Assembly (NCBI RefSeq): GCF_027920545.1
Contig: NZ_CP115859.1
Location: 2,883,001 to 2,947,000 of the forward strand
Reading direction: 5' to 3'
DNA: 64,000 nucleotides
DNA from: Chryseobacterium camelliae
GTDB lineage: Bacteria > Bacteroidota > Bacteroidia > Flavobacteriales > Weeksellaceae
Shown here piece after piece: positions 51,464-60,505 of this stretch (within the stretch, counting starts at the first letter, position 1; each line of letters begins with the position of its first letter). Both the position numbers and the translations under genes were made by a program. The notes under the pieces are model-generated. The model did not search any database. It was not told the DNA's origin and was given only the letters and a program-made list of their open reading frames with translations.

Positions 51464-52090
51464 TTACATTTTTTTCAGCAACTGGCTGAATTCGCTCAAG
51501 ATCATGGCTGTGGCACCCCAAATAATATATCCGTTGAAATTAATAACGGGAACTTCATGCCCTCCTGCGCTGGGTAAAGCCATTATTTCGGGCTGGTCCG
51601 GAAGGTTTAAAAAAGAAACAATAGGAAATTCAATGACTTCCACTGCTTCAGTTTGCTGTAAGATAAAATCCGGATTTTTCTTGGTATAGGAAATATAAGG
51701 ATACACGTAAAAATTACTTGGCGGAATGTAAATAGGAGACATTTCGCGGATGATTCTCACATAGTTTTTTTCAATCCCTATTTCTTCCGAGGTTTCTCTT
51801 ACTGCGGTTTCAGAAAAATCCTGATCCATTTCTTCACGTTTTCCTCCCGGCAAAGAAATTTGTCCGCTGTGCCGGTCATGTTCATTAATTGTTCTTTGAA
51901 TGAGCGGGAAGTACCATTCATTATTTTTTAGATATAAAACAATGTTTACCGCAGCAAACTTTGGATTTTTGGCTAAAACTTCTTCATAATTGAAAACGGG
52001 GCGGTATGGCGGTGAAAAAACTCCGTGAGCATGTTCTCCCGGTAAGTCTACACTTTTTATTTTTCGTAATAAATCTTTTCCAAAACTCAT
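51464..52090 (-). CDS. CoA pyrophosphatase-like NUDIX hydrolase
   Basis: A 208-residue NUDIX protein. The NUDIX box is GGKREEMDQDFSETAVRETS followed by EEIGI, fitting GX5EX7REUXEEXGU. The preceding HSGQISLPGG matches the CoA-specific family (NudL/YeaB). It hydrolyses CoA or oxidised CoA to phosphopantetheine and ADP. It is transcribed with the acyltransferase gene only 27 nt further on. Confidence 0.9.
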   Translation of the reverse strand: MSFGKDLLRKIKSVDLPGEHAHGVFSPPYRPVFNYEEVLAKNPKFAAVNIVLYLKNNEWYFPLIQRTINEHDRHSGQISLPGGKREEMDQDFSETAVRETSEEIGIEKNYVRIIREMSPIYIPPSNFYVYPYISYTKKNPDFILQQTEAVEVIEFPIVSFLNLPDQPEIMALPSAGGHEVPVINFNGYIIWGATAMILSEFSQLLKKM

Positions 52091-52161
52091 ACATCAAATT
52101 TAGGAATATATCTTGAAGAAAAGAACAGGCTTAACATTAATTAACCTACAATTACAGGTTG

Positions 52162-52632
52162 CTATATCTTAATTACAATCTTAGGAGTATGTTTCACAGG
52201 GAAATTAACGGAGTTGGCAATGAAGCAGAATTTGTTGGCTTTTTCATGAAGTTTTATCGCCTTTTCAATCTGAGTTTCGTCTGTAATAGTAACGAGAGGG
52301 TTTAATACAACTGCAGTAAAATGACCCCTTCCGTTTGATGTTTCTTCCATCGTTCCGGTTGCATGATCAATGTAATCTGTAACGATGATTCCCGCCTCGG
52401 AACAAAAGTGAAGGTACCAAAGCATATGACATGAAGACAGGGAGGATAAAAGCATTTCTTCAGGATTGTGTTTGGTGTTATCACCACGAAATGCGGGATC
52501 GGAAGAGCCTTTAATCACAGGTTTGTTTTCTACAGAAATGGTATGGCTTCTTTCATAATCACGGTAATTGCTCGTTCCTGGACCCTTATTTCCGGTCCAT
52601 TCGATGGTGGTTTTATAGTGATGGTGTTTCAT
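52162..52632 (-). CDS. OsmC family protein
   Basis: A 156-residue OsmC-like protein. It has DPAFRGDNTKHNPEEMLLSSLSSCHML with the first conserved cysteine. The second is in NKFCFIANSVNFPV. The two cysteines are the peroxidatic/resolving pair of organic hydroperoxide reductases in OsmC/Ohr, so thiol peroxidase activity is likely. It starts with a His-rich MKHHHYKTTIEWTG. Confidence 0.9.
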   Translation of the reverse strand: MKHHHYKTTIEWTGNKGPGTSNYRDYERSHTISVENKPVIKGSSDPAFRGDNTKHNPEEMLLSSLSSCHMLWYLHFCSEAGIIVTDYIDHATGTMEETSNGRGHFTAVVLNPLVTITDETQIEKAIKLHEKANKFCFIANSVNFPVKHTPKIVIKI

Positions 52633-52663
52633 TTTTTTATTTTGATAAAGTTATTAAATAAAA

Positions 52664-52688
52664 AAACCTCCAGAAAAACTAGAGGTTT
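52664..52688 (-). terminator. terminator of the RNase G gene
   Basis: AAACCTC (52664-52670) pairs with GAGGTTT (52682-52688) with further partial pairing inside. In the minus direction a run of T follows, 11 nt after the gene's stop. Confidence 0.7.
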
Positions 52689-52698
52689 GAATTTTGTA

Positions 52699-54258
52699 TT
52701 AATTAGAATATCCGATCAATTCTTCTTTTTTCGAATTGTAAATTCTGTATTCTAAATATTTAAAAGAATCTCTTGGGATGATGGCTACTTTCTTTTTATA
52801 TTTTAAAAACCATTTCATCTGGATGCTCATGATGCCTTTCGTAAGATAAGCTTCCACAAAAGGATGTACGTGAAGGAATATTTTTCCTTTTTCCTTTTGC
52901 ATAATGGATTTCAGAGCTTCACCCATTCTTTCTACAATAACAATAGGAGCGATGATTTCTCCGTCTTTGTTAGGGTTTTCTTCTTTGGTTTCGATCTGTT
53001 TTTCCGGACGGTTTCTTTGTCGGGTAATTTGTATCAGACCGAATTTACTAGGAGGAAGAATTTTGTGACGTGCTTTATCACGTTTCATTTCTTCTTTAAG
53101 ATGTTCGTACAGATCTTTTCTGTGCTCAGGATTGGTCATATCGATAAAATCGATGACGATGATTCCGCCCATATCGCGCAGACGAAGCTGTCTTGCGATC
53201 TCTGTGGCTGCCATTTTGTTTACATTCAGGGCGTGTTCTTTATTGACGGCGGCTCCTGTTGTAATGTTGTTTCCTGAGTTGACATCAACTACGTGCAATG
53301 CTTCAGTGTGTTCTATAACGAGGTATGCTCCTTTAGAACTGGGAATATTGACATGTTTTCCGAAACTTTGTTTCAGTTGTTTTTCAACATTGTAATATTC
53401 AAGCAGAGGAATGTGTGAGTCGTAAAACTGGACAATATTTTTTCTTTCCGGGGCTATGACTTCCACATAGTTTTTCATTTCGTTTACCATTTGTTCATCA
53501 TCACAAATGATGCTCACGAAATCCTGGTTGAAATTGTCTCTTAATATAGCAGAAGCTTTGTCTTCTTCGCTTAAAACTTTAGACGGAACCTTGTTTTTCT
53601 GGATGTTTTTAAAAGTGCTTTCCCATTTTTGAATCAGCTGATTCATATCGTTGTGCAGGTCTGCCACTTTTTTTCCTTCGGCTACTGTTCTTATAATCAC
53701 TCCGAAGCCTTCCGGTTTTATACTCTCGATAAGGGTTCTTAATCTTTCTTTTTCCTCAGCGCTTTTTACTTTTTTGGAAATTGAAACCTTATTGTCGAAA
53801 GGTATCAGAACCAAAAAACGACCTGTTAAGGAAATTTGTGTCGAAATTCTCGGTCCTTTTGTAGAGATGGGTTCTTTGGTTATCTGAAGCAGAACAATAT
53901 CATCTTTGGCGATTACTTTGTCTACTGTTCCGTTTTTGTCAATTTCGGGTTGTATTTCGAAATTTTTTAAGCTTGAAGAGTTTTGTTTTTTAGAAATCGT
54001 ATCTCTTAAAAACTTTCTGTAGGTAAGGTATTGCGGGCCGAGATCCTGATAATGCAGAAAGGCATCCTTCTCATAACCGATATTTACGAATGCTGCATTT
54101 AGGTTGGGAGCCAGTTTTTTTACTTTACCTATAAATAAATCTCCTACTATAAAATCACTTTTGTCCTCTTGCTCATGAAGTTCACATAGTCTTCCGTCTT
54201 CCAGCAGTGCAATCTTTGTAAGATCATCCTCATGCGAAACTATTAGTTCTTTCTTCAT
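52699..54258 (-). CDS. rng: ribonuclease G (Rne/Rng family)
   Basis: A 519-residue endoribonuclease. The S1 RNA-binding domain is in GDLFIGKVKKLAPNLNAAFVNIGYEKDAFLHYQD. The 5' sensor and DNase I-like catalytic domain include VVDVNSGNN and GGIIVIDFIDM, which supply the two metal Asp residues. It lacks the Zn-link/scaffold tail of RNase E. It processes rRNA and decays mRNA in the cytoplasm. The small basic protein and HU genes lie upstream on the same strand. Confidence 0.95.
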   Translation of the reverse strand: MKKELIVSHEDDLTKIALLEDGRLCELHEQEDKSDFIVGDLFIGKVKKLAPNLNAAFVNIGYEKDAFLHYQDLGPQYLTYRKFLRDTISKKQNSSSLKNFEIQPEIDKNGTVDKVIAKDDIVLLQITKEPISTKGPRISTQISLTGRFLVLIPFDNKVSISKKVKSAEEKERLRTLIESIKPEGFGVIIRTVAEGKKVADLHNDMNQLIQKWESTFKNIQKNKVPSKVLSEEDKASAILRDNFNQDFVSIICDDEQMVNEMKNYVEVIAPERKNIVQFYDSHIPLLEYYNVEKQLKQSFGKHVNIPSSKGAYLVIEHTEALHVVDVNSGNNITTGAAVNKEHALNVNKMAATEIARQLRLRDMGGIIVIDFIDMTNPEHRKDLYEHLKEEMKRDKARHKILPPSKFGLIQITRQRNRPEKQIETKEENPNKDGEIIAPIVIVERMGEALKSIMQKEKGKIFLHVHPFVEAYLTKGIMSIQMKWFLKYKKKVAIIPRDSFKYLEYRIYNSKKEELIGYSN

Positions 54259-54420
54259 TTTGTTAAGATAAAATTGTTAAGATTTATAGGGAATAGGTGT
54301 GTTTTTTTCAAATAAATAATATCTTAAATATAAGAATAGTTTACAGATATTACGATACTTTGATGAAAATAAATGAAAATACATCTATTCTCAAAATCTT
54401 ATAGGGTTCAAAACAAAATA

Positions 54421-54459
54421 TAGTCGGTGAATATTAAAATATTAAAAACACCAACTATA
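54421..54459 (-). terminator. hairpin between the 29-residue gene and rng
   Basis: TAGTCGGTG (54421-54429) pairs with CACCAACTA (54451-54459) with one G-T pair; the loop holds an AT-rich inner palindrome. On the minus strand it lies after the 29-codon gene and runs into TATTTTG. A second weaker stem (54473-54492) overlaps that gene's stop codon. No other feature is seen in the rest of this gap. Confidence 0.5.
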
Positions 54460-54490
54460 TTATTATATTGTGAATCTCGAGAAAAAGAGA

Positions 54491-54580
54491 TTATTTTTTC
54501 TTATGTCTGTTTGCTCTTCTTCTTTTCTTTCTCTTGTGAGTTGCAACCTTGTGTCTTTTTCTTTTCTTTCCGCTTGGCAT
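54491..54580 (-). CDS. 29-residue highly basic protein, probably ribosome-associated
   Basis: An ATG at 54578-54580 opens 29 codons ending TAA at 54491-54493. The product starts MPSGKKRKRHKVATHKRKK and continues with more Arg, Lys and His; 18 of its residues are Lys or Arg and none is acidic. Near-identical short basic proteins occur across Flavobacteriia. A small extra large-subunit protein (bL38) has been reported in the Flavobacterium johnsoniae ribosome; whether this is it I recall only uncertainly. It is easily missed by length cut-offs. It sits between HU and rng on the same strand. Confidence 0.8.
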   Translation of the reverse strand: MPSGKKRKRHKVATHKRKKRRRANRHKKK

Positions 54581-54622
54581 AATTTTAAATTTTTTAGTAA
54601 CTAGTTAATATTCCGTTAAATT

Positions 54623-54913
54623 TTATTTTACTGCAACTTTAGTTTTTACTTTCTCAACAAAAGATTTTGAAGGTTTGAAAGCAGGAATGTTATGAGCCGG
54701 GATCTCAATTGCAGTGTTTTTAGAAATGTTTCTACCCGTTTTAGCAGCTCTTGTTTTAATAATGAAAGAACCAAAACCTCTTAGATAAACATTGTCCCCA
54801 TTGTACATAGAAGTTCTAATCTCCTGCATAAAAGCTTCTACAACTTTCTGTGTTTCATTCTTTTCTGTTCCCAATTTATTTGAGATGGTGTTTACCAGTT
54901 CTGCCTTTGTCAT
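54623..54913 (-). CDS. HU family DNA-binding protein
   Basis: A 96-residue histone-like protein: MTKAELVNTISNKLG, then VYLRGFGSFIIKTRAAKTGRN with the GFGxF turn, then IPAHNIPAFKPSKSF in the beta-arm with the intercalating proline. It bends and compacts DNA as a dimer. The family member could equally be called HU or IHF-like; HU is the safer label. The 29-codon basic gene follows 42 nt downstream. Confidence 0.95.
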   Translation of the reverse strand: MTKAELVNTISNKLGTEKNETQKVVEAFMQEIRTSMYNGDNVYLRGFGSFIIKTRAAKTGRNISKNTAIEIPAHNIPAFKPSKSFVEKVKTKVAVK

Positions 54914-55051
54914 TTCCTTTTTAAATTTTAAATTTTAGGTGTGCAAATTTAGTTAAAAAAATTGAATACTAGCAAATTAGTGGCAAAATATTTTTAGATA
55001 ATTGATTGGGTTGGTGTGTTTATTTTATGTTACTAATATATTAAGATATCT

Positions 55052-55723
55052 TTATGTGCTGGAATTATAGTATCCGTTTTCTACACAAAACCTGATCAGA
55101 TGAAGTTTAGTCTTCAGTCCAAGCTTTTCTGTAAGCCTGTTGATATAGGTATCAATGGTGCGGGTACTCAGATTGAGTTTTTCGCCAATTTCCTTATTGC
55201 TGAATCCTTCATAGCAAAATTTCATGAGCTGGATTTCTGTAGGAGAAAGCTCTTCCTGGCTCTTTTTTTGTCTGCTCATGTATTCCTGTACCAAAAGAGG
55301 CTGTTTTTGCCATTCCTGGTAATAGGAATCGTAATCAAAGTTGTTGTCGGCAATTTTTCCTTTTACAATATTTTTGATGATAATGCTGTTCTTCTGACAA
55401 TAATAAATATTGGGGATTTTTGAAAGAATTTCTGCAATATCTTCCTGGTAAGTTCCTGAATATGTAATGATAGGGGTTTCGTTGTTATTTCGACGGATAA
55501 ATTTTATGGCTTCAATGCCACTCAGTATGGGCATGAATAGTTCTATAATGAAAACATCTTCCTGCCGCCTATACGTTCTGTTGATAAGCTCATGACCATT
55601 GTTACAGTCATTGATAAGCATATTGAAAGGTGTTTCCAAAAGCGTTTTGATCATTATTTTTTTGAAATAAAAATCACTGTCAGCTATTGAAAAGCGAACT
55701 CTTTTATTTAAAATCTGGTTCAT
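55052..55723 (-). CDS. LuxR-type response regulator with Glu at the phosphoacceptor site
   Basis: A 223-residue protein. The receiver (1-125) has the acidic pair in IADSDFYF, the conserved Thr in PIITYSGTY and the Lys in YYCQKNS. At the site where the phosphorylated Asp belongs the sequence reads IIELFMP, with Glu61 in place of Asp. The C-terminal LuxR helix-turn-helix is ELSPTEIQLMKFCYEGFSNK and STRTIDTYINRLTEKLGL. Glu can mimic phospho-Asp, so it may be constitutively active. It is divergent from the type VI secretion genes and may control them; no histidine kinase is adjacent. Confidence 0.88.
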   Translation of the reverse strand: MNQILNKRVRFSIADSDFYFKKIMIKTLLETPFNMLINDCNNGHELINRTYRRQEDVFIIELFMPILSGIEAIKFIRRNNNETPIITYSGTYQEDIAEILSKIPNIYYCQKNSIIIKNIVKGKIADNNFDYDSYYQEWQKQPLLVQEYMSRQKKSQEELSPTEIQLMKFCYEGFSNKEIGEKLNLSTRTIDTYINRLTEKLGLKTKLHLIRFCVENGYYNSST

Positions 55724-55884
55724 TTTAATATCGATTTGGTGTAGATATTTAAAATTTGAGAGGTCTAATTTATAAAATTCTGATGAAACAGAAAATTAAT
55801 ATTCTCCAATTAGTGATTATGGGAATAAATTTTGTGTAGTTTTATTTTTTTTAATAATTTCACCGTCCAAACAAATCACAAAGT

Positions 55885-56421
55885 ATGTCTTCGAACAGGG
55901 AGAAAAAATTAAACCGATCAGACGTCAGGATAGGCATTTGGAAATTTGTTCTATCTTTTTTAGTCTTAGCAGGCGTTTCTTTTATGTCTGTCTTCTTCTT
56001 TTTTAAGAGCTATGATCAGCAACAAGAAGGGATTAGCAGAGAAGTTACGGCTTACCGTGAGTTGCTTGAACGAAGCGACGTACTAAAAACCCATGTAGAC
56101 AGTATCTATTATAAAATGGACCAGCTTGATATTAACAAGGTGGATAATGATATATTTCTTAGAAACTCTATACTAGATAACGTAAGAGATGCCAGAAATA
56201 TTATGGGAAAAGATAGTGCCGATAATTTCAAGCATTATGCAATTCTTATGAAACAGATCGGAAGCATGATTGATCTGAAAAATCAGATCATCAATGTAGA
56301 GCATCAGAAAGAAATGGCTCGCAGAGATATAGAGGAATGTTTAGGTAAAGTAGGAAGAGCAAATGATGAATTGAGAATAGATCCTACCAGAAAGTTTACA
56401 GGAAGTAGAAGACGAAGATAA
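55885..56421 (+). CDS. type VI secretion (subtype iii) TssO-like membrane protein
   Basis: A 178-residue bitopic protein. Residues 1-17 are charged and cytoplasmic, 18-42 form a transmembrane helix (FVLSFLVLAGVSFMSVFFFF), and the rest is a helical, probably periplasmic region with coiled-coil character. It contains VDSIYYKMDQLD, an EEC cysteine near residue 152 and NDELRID; the tail is Arg-rich. It resembles TssO of Bacteroidota T6SS and replaces part of the TssJLM membrane complex. It opens the operon; the next gene starts 11 nt later. Confidence 0.8.
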   Translation: MSSNREKKLNRSDVRIGIWKFVLSFLVLAGVSFMSVFFFFKSYDQQQEGISREVTAYRELLERSDVLKTHVDSIYYKMDQLDINKVDNDIFLRNSILDNVRDARNIMGKDSADNFKHYAILMKQIGSMIDLKNQIINVEHQKEMARRDIEECLGKVGRANDELRIDPTRKFTGSRRRR

Positions 56422-56432
56422 AAATCAGAGCT

Positions 56433-56963
56433 ATGCAAGGACACATTACATTATCTAAAACAGAAAAGCAGTATCAGTTCCTTTATCTCATACTGATGCT
56501 TTTAGCTGCACTTATATTTTTAGGAGTTATATTTTTGAAAGACTTTCAGTCTCCTTTTTCGGACGAAGACATTGTTTCGCTTCAAAATCTTGATGAAAAA
56601 GCAAAGTTTGATCAGAAGCAGACGTACAGTTTTAAAATAATGGACAGTACTTATACCCAAATAAATCGTCTGACGAATGAAATGCCACAGGCTTTTGTGG
56701 AAAACAGTATCATATACGGAATTAATGATCTTACCAATTATTATGAAAGCGGAGATACCAAAGTTTTTGATATAAGAAAGGATGCTTATCCGCAAATTGC
56801 GCTTTTTTACAAAATGTATTTCGACGACAAAAAAACTATAGCCACAGTAACGGAAGATATCGAGAAATTTAAAAAACAGTTCGAAGACTGTTCCATTGGT
56901 TTTAAAGAAAAGAAAAACCAGCTGTTTCAGCGTAATAATGAATTGAAAGCGAGGACGCAATAA
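56433..56963 (+). CDS. second TssO-like type VI secretion membrane protein
   Basis: A 176-residue bitopic protein with the same plan: a short cytoplasmic N-terminus, a transmembrane helix at about 15-36 (FLYLILMLLAALIFLGVIFL) and a helical exported region. MDSTYTQINRL, EDCSIGF and NNELKAR parallel VDSIYYKMDQL, EECLGKV and NDELRID of the preceding protein at similar spacing. A tandem duplication is likely. It may be TssO itself or a partner; the two could form a hetero-oligomer. Confidence 0.78.
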   Translation: MQGHITLSKTEKQYQFLYLILMLLAALIFLGVIFLKDFQSPFSDEDIVSLQNLDEKAKFDQKQTYSFKIMDSTYTQINRLTNEMPQAFVENSIIYGINDLTNYYESGDTKVFDIRKDAYPQIALFYKMYFDDKKTIATVTEDIEKFKKQFEDCSIGFKEKKNQLFQRNNELKARTQ

Positions 56964-57016
56964 AACTTCGCCACACTACCCCACACAAAACCAAAAACAC
57001 ATCACAATATTAAAAT

Positions 57017-57925
57017 ATGAACTACTTTGAAAAGAACAAGAAGAATATTATCATTGGGGTTATTGCAACCTTACTTATAGCCGCTTTGGTAGCTCTATGG
57101 CTGCAGAAAAAAGTGATCCATTCCAATGATGATATTGTAGGACTGGTATATCCGTCAACATTAATGGTAGGAGATACACTTTCATTTGAAGACAAAACTC
57201 AGTTTGCAAAGAGCAAGAGATGGAGCTTCGGAGATGGTGGTACTTCTGATAAAAATAGTGGGATCCACTTTTACAATAAACCAGGATATTATCAGGTAAC
57301 GTTAATTATTGACAATAAATACTCAAAATCATTTCCTGTAATGGTACGTTCGAGAGAAGTTGCCAAGCCTAAAGACACGGCAAAAATTCGGACGGTTATT
57401 GATGCGCAATCTCAGGCAATGGTATTTGAGAATGTACAATTCCGTGCGGTTTCCGAGGCTAAACAGTTTACATGGAAATTCGGGGAAACGGGAAATATAG
57501 ATTCTAAAGAAAAATTTGCCACCTATTCTTATAAAAAACCGGGAGATTATGTGGTTACCTTATTTACAGACGAAAGCATAGAGCCAATCTTACACCATAT
57601 CAAAATTCTTCCGGGTTATGATGCTTTACAGGAAGATGTAACGGTAGAAGATGCTTATGCGAAAATGGATAATGATTTTAAGTATCACCTGCAGCAGATT
57701 GCCAATGGAAGCAATTTCAATACCCATTATAATTTTTTACTAAGAAAATATCTTTGTAATAACGAGAATACAGTGGTAAAAGTTAATGATAGCAAGGTCA
57801 ATAATTTTTATATGTATTGTGCGGGTCTTCAGTTTGATAAAAATAATGTAATACAGACTGTAAAAGTAAACTTTGATGACGCGCAATCTTGTGTAACTAA
57901 AGTGGATATTACCCAAAGTAAATAA
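57017..57925 (+). CDS. type VI secretion PKD-domain membrane protein
   Basis: A 302-residue protein anchored by one N-terminal helix (IIIGVIATLLIAALVALWL). Two PKD-like beta domains follow: SKRWSFGDGGTSDKNSG with HFYNKPGYYQVTL, then FTWKFGETGNIDSKEKF with YKKPGDYVVTLFTDE. The last 100 residues (LQEDVTVEDAYAKMDND on) form a separate alpha/beta region with conserved Cys. The position between TssO-like genes and tssR is conserved in this T6SS subtype. It probably forms part of the periplasmic collar; the exact tss letter is not certain. Confidence 0.78.
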   Translation: MNYFEKNKKNIIIGVIATLLIAALVALWLQKKVIHSNDDIVGLVYPSTLMVGDTLSFEDKTQFAKSKRWSFGDGGTSDKNSGIHFYNKPGYYQVTLIIDNKYSKSFPVMVRSREVAKPKDTAKIRTVIDAQSQAMVFENVQFRAVSEAKQFTWKFGETGNIDSKEKFATYSYKKPGDYVVTLFTDESIEPILHHIKILPGYDALQEDVTVEDAYAKMDNDFKYHLQQIANGSNFNTHYNFLLRKYLCNNENTVVKVNDSKVNNFYMYCAGLQFDKNNVIQTVKVNFDDAQSCVTKVDITQSK

Positions 57926-57969
57926 CCGTTAATTTCTACGAACAACACCAATCATAAAAGAAAATTAGG

Positions 57970-60369
57970 ATGAAAAATAAATTTCCTCTAGCAGCATATT
58001 ATATAGGTATTTCGGTATTGCTTACAAGCTGCCAAGTAAAACTGCCTTCCAAAAAAACTCCGGAACCGGAACATTACGGTCAGGTAGACAATTCCCCGGT
58101 TATCAATGGATTCCCAAAAAAATCGGTTCCTTGGATTGTGATTTCAGACCGATCCAGAAATACGGCTTATTTGGATAAAAGCGATGAAAAATCATACAAG
58201 GAAGTTAAGTTTTTAGAACCGCTTATGGTTTTAAAACACCGAGACGGAATGGTAAAAGTAGCGGAATATGTTCCGGATGCTTTAATGAAAAAAGTTTCAT
58301 CAAAATCTATCAAAACATACGGCTGGATTCCGGAATCTGAACTGTTATTATGGAGCAATTCTTTAAAAAGCGAAAAAACAGGCTATCCTGTACGGATTGC
58401 CGTTGTTCCCAATAATAGTGATGTGATAAGAAGTGCCGAAAGGTATTATAAAAATGACTCTATTATGGTTTTTAATTCACCGAGTTTGATAGAGCAGGCG
58501 AATGTAAAGATCCCGAACGGACAAATGGTATATGTCTATAAACAGGCAGAAAATAATAAAAGATTTTTGGTAGGTAAGAAACCTTCTATTGATATGGATA
58601 GTATTAATGAAGGGTTGTACGGATGGGTAAGTTCGAATGTGGTTTCTGCTTGGGGAGAGAGATCGGCTCTTAAAATGAAAAACCCTACAGGAGTTACAGA
58701 AACGGCTTTAGGAATTCACGAAGGATCTCCCGGCGGATCCAATGTAGAAAACAGAACCGCAATTTTGCTTACGGATGTAAACAAAAGAACTCCTCTGGAA
58801 AACATTTTTCCTGTCAATTTAGCTTTGGATACCACTCCAACTCCTGACTCCAAGACAAAGTATTTCACCAATATTTTAGATTACAGTAAAAACTATGTTT
58901 TCAATGTATTGGGAGAACGTATTTATTTTGATCGTTACAGAGAAATTACCGAAAGAAATAAAAAAATAAATATTGTTTTTGCATTAGATGTAAGTGCTTC
59001 CAATGCGCCTTATGCCCCAATTGTAAAATCATTACTGCAAGATCTACAGCTTAGATTCGAAAAACCTTCTTACTTCAACTCGGTGAAGTATGGTGCTGTT
59101 TTGTACAAAAATAATTCTTGTGGCGATAATGTGGCAACATCAAATTTGAGCAACGATTACAGTAAGATAACAGCATTTATAGATCAGAAAACCAATGAGA
59201 TGAACTGTTCGAGTACAAGTGGTTATCAGCCTGTAAATGAAGGGTTAATGGCAGCCGGTCACCTTCTTGGAGACCGTCCTGATGAGACCAATATCATCAT
59301 TACAATCGGGACTTCATCCAGCCAGGGAGGAAATATGTATGGAGTAATTAATTCCCTTACACAAGCACAGGCACGACTGATTATGTTCCAGACCAGCGCA
59401 AGATCATCAGATACTTACAATGATTTTGTTTTAATGTCAGAAAATGTGGTGACGAATACAGCCAAAAATATTGCAGAGCTTAAAAAACAAAATATTATCA
59501 ATCAAAGTGATGTGCTGACTAAGAATAATTTCAGTCTGGTAGAGAGTGAAACAGGATTCTTCTCGTTAGATTACCCGAAACAGAGTATGTCTCAAGGCTT
59601 TGTGATCTTCCCTAAAAAGGGGGATATTGCAACACCGGGATATTTAAAAAAGGCGGTAGATAGTTTGATTGCTCAGGTTACTTTAGACAATGAAACCATA
59701 GATAAATCTTTGAATGATCACTTCCATTCATCGGTAGGAGCGGGAAGAACAGATGTAGATGTGAAATACAAATATCTGTATCCGGGGTTAACGAACCCTG
59801 TTTCCGCAGGTATTGCCGCACAGTTGGTGAACTATGGAAACCCGTTTTTGGTTAAAGGATATGTTCCATCAGATTTAAAAGAATTTAAACAGGGAATGGA
59901 AAAAGGAATTCTGATCTCCGAAGCAGAATATGATAATCTAAAAGCCTTTTATACGGAAGTGTATCAGAAAACAAATGCTGAAAGAACAGATTTTAATCAA
60001 GCAAGAGCCGTAAAGGAATATATCAAGCTTTTGAAAAAATATAACCCTACGATTAAATTCCTGGATAAATCGGACTTATATGAAAAGCCGATGTCTTATG
60101 CAGTAGGAGTAAGCACAGGTTTTGATAATTCCGAAGAAGAAATAATGGCTAAATACAAGCTGAAAGCCTGGAAAAAATCCAAAATCATCATTAATGAATC
60201 GGTAAGAACGTATTTTAAATACTATAAAGATTTAGCAGAAAGAATGTTGACCTATAGAAATAATCCTGCGGTGAAAATTCAGCAGAACGGACAAACTTTC
60301 TATTGGCTTAATGAATACTTTATGCCAACCATGCTTCCGGTAGAAGCTCCGGAATATACGAAGCATTAA
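57970..60369 (+). CDS. tssR: type VI secretion lipoprotein TssR with a VWA-like domain
   Basis: A 799-residue lipoprotein; the lipobox is LLTSC with Cys21. Residues about 60-240 hold two SH3-like segments (KEVKFLEPLMVLKHRDG; YGWIPESELLLWS; YGWVSSNVVSAWG). At about 325-500 a von Willebrand A-like domain has a MIDAS-type DxSxS in NIVFALDVSASNAPY. The C-terminal part is helical. TssR is specific to Bacteroidota T6SS and probably anchors the trans-envelope complex to the outer membrane. A terminator follows, so hcp is separate. Confidence 0.88.
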   Translation: MKNKFPLAAYYIGISVLLTSCQVKLPSKKTPEPEHYGQVDNSPVINGFPKKSVPWIVISDRSRNTAYLDKSDEKSYKEVKFLEPLMVLKHRDGMVKVAEYVPDALMKKVSSKSIKTYGWIPESELLLWSNSLKSEKTGYPVRIAVVPNNSDVIRSAERYYKNDSIMVFNSPSLIEQANVKIPNGQMVYVYKQAENNKRFLVGKKPSIDMDSINEGLYGWVSSNVVSAWGERSALKMKNPTGVTETALGIHEGSPGGSNVENRTAILLTDVNKRTPLENIFPVNLALDTTPTPDSKTKYFTNILDYSKNYVFNVLGERIYFDRYREITERNKKINIVFALDVSASNAPYAPIVKSLLQDLQLRFEKPSYFNSVKYGAVLYKNNSCGDNVATSNLSNDYSKITAFIDQKTNEMNCSSTSGYQPVNEGLMAAGHLLGDRPDETNIIITIGTSSSQGGNMYGVINSLTQAQARLIMFQTSARSSDTYNDFVLMSENVVTNTAKNIAELKKQNIINQSDVLTKNNFSLVESETGFFSLDYPKQSMSQGFVIFPKKGDIATPGYLKKAVDSLIAQVTLDNETIDKSLNDHFHSSVGAGRTDVDVKYKYLYPGLTNPVSAGIAAQLVNYGNPFLVKGYVPSDLKEFKQGMEKGILISEAEYDNLKAFYTEVYQKTNAERTDFNQARAVKEYIKLLKKYNPTIKFLDKSDLYEKPMSYAVGVSTGFDNSEEEIMAKYKLKAWKKSKIIINESVRTYFKYYKDLAERMLTYRNNPAVKIQQNGQTFYWLNEYFMPTMLPVEAPEYTKH

Positions 60370-60380
60370 AAATTACAAAT

Positions 60381-60412
60381 AAAGACTGCCCCTGAAAATG
60401 GCGGTCTTTTTT
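60381..60412 (+). terminator. terminator of tssR
   Basis: AAAGACTGCC (60381-60390) pairs with GGCGGTCTTT (60400-60409) with one G-T pair, followed by T6. Confidence 0.85.
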
Positions 60413-60445
60413 ATATATAACCTGTCTGAATACCAAAAGCTTGTC

Positions 60446-60479
60446 GTAGAATTACTACACAAAATAGTAGAACTACTAC
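60446..60479 (+). promoter_or_regulatory. operator-like direct repeats upstream of hcp, 21-bp period
   Basis: GTAGAATTACTAC (60446-60458) and GTAGAACTACTAC (60467-60479) start exactly 21 bp apart, two helical turns. Each unit is itself an inverted GTAG-N5-CTAC. They lie 50-83 nt upstream of the candidate -7 box of hcp, the usual place for an activator site. Confidence 0.55.
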
Positions 60480-60505
60480 AAAAAATGAAAAAAGAAGATA
60501 AATAT

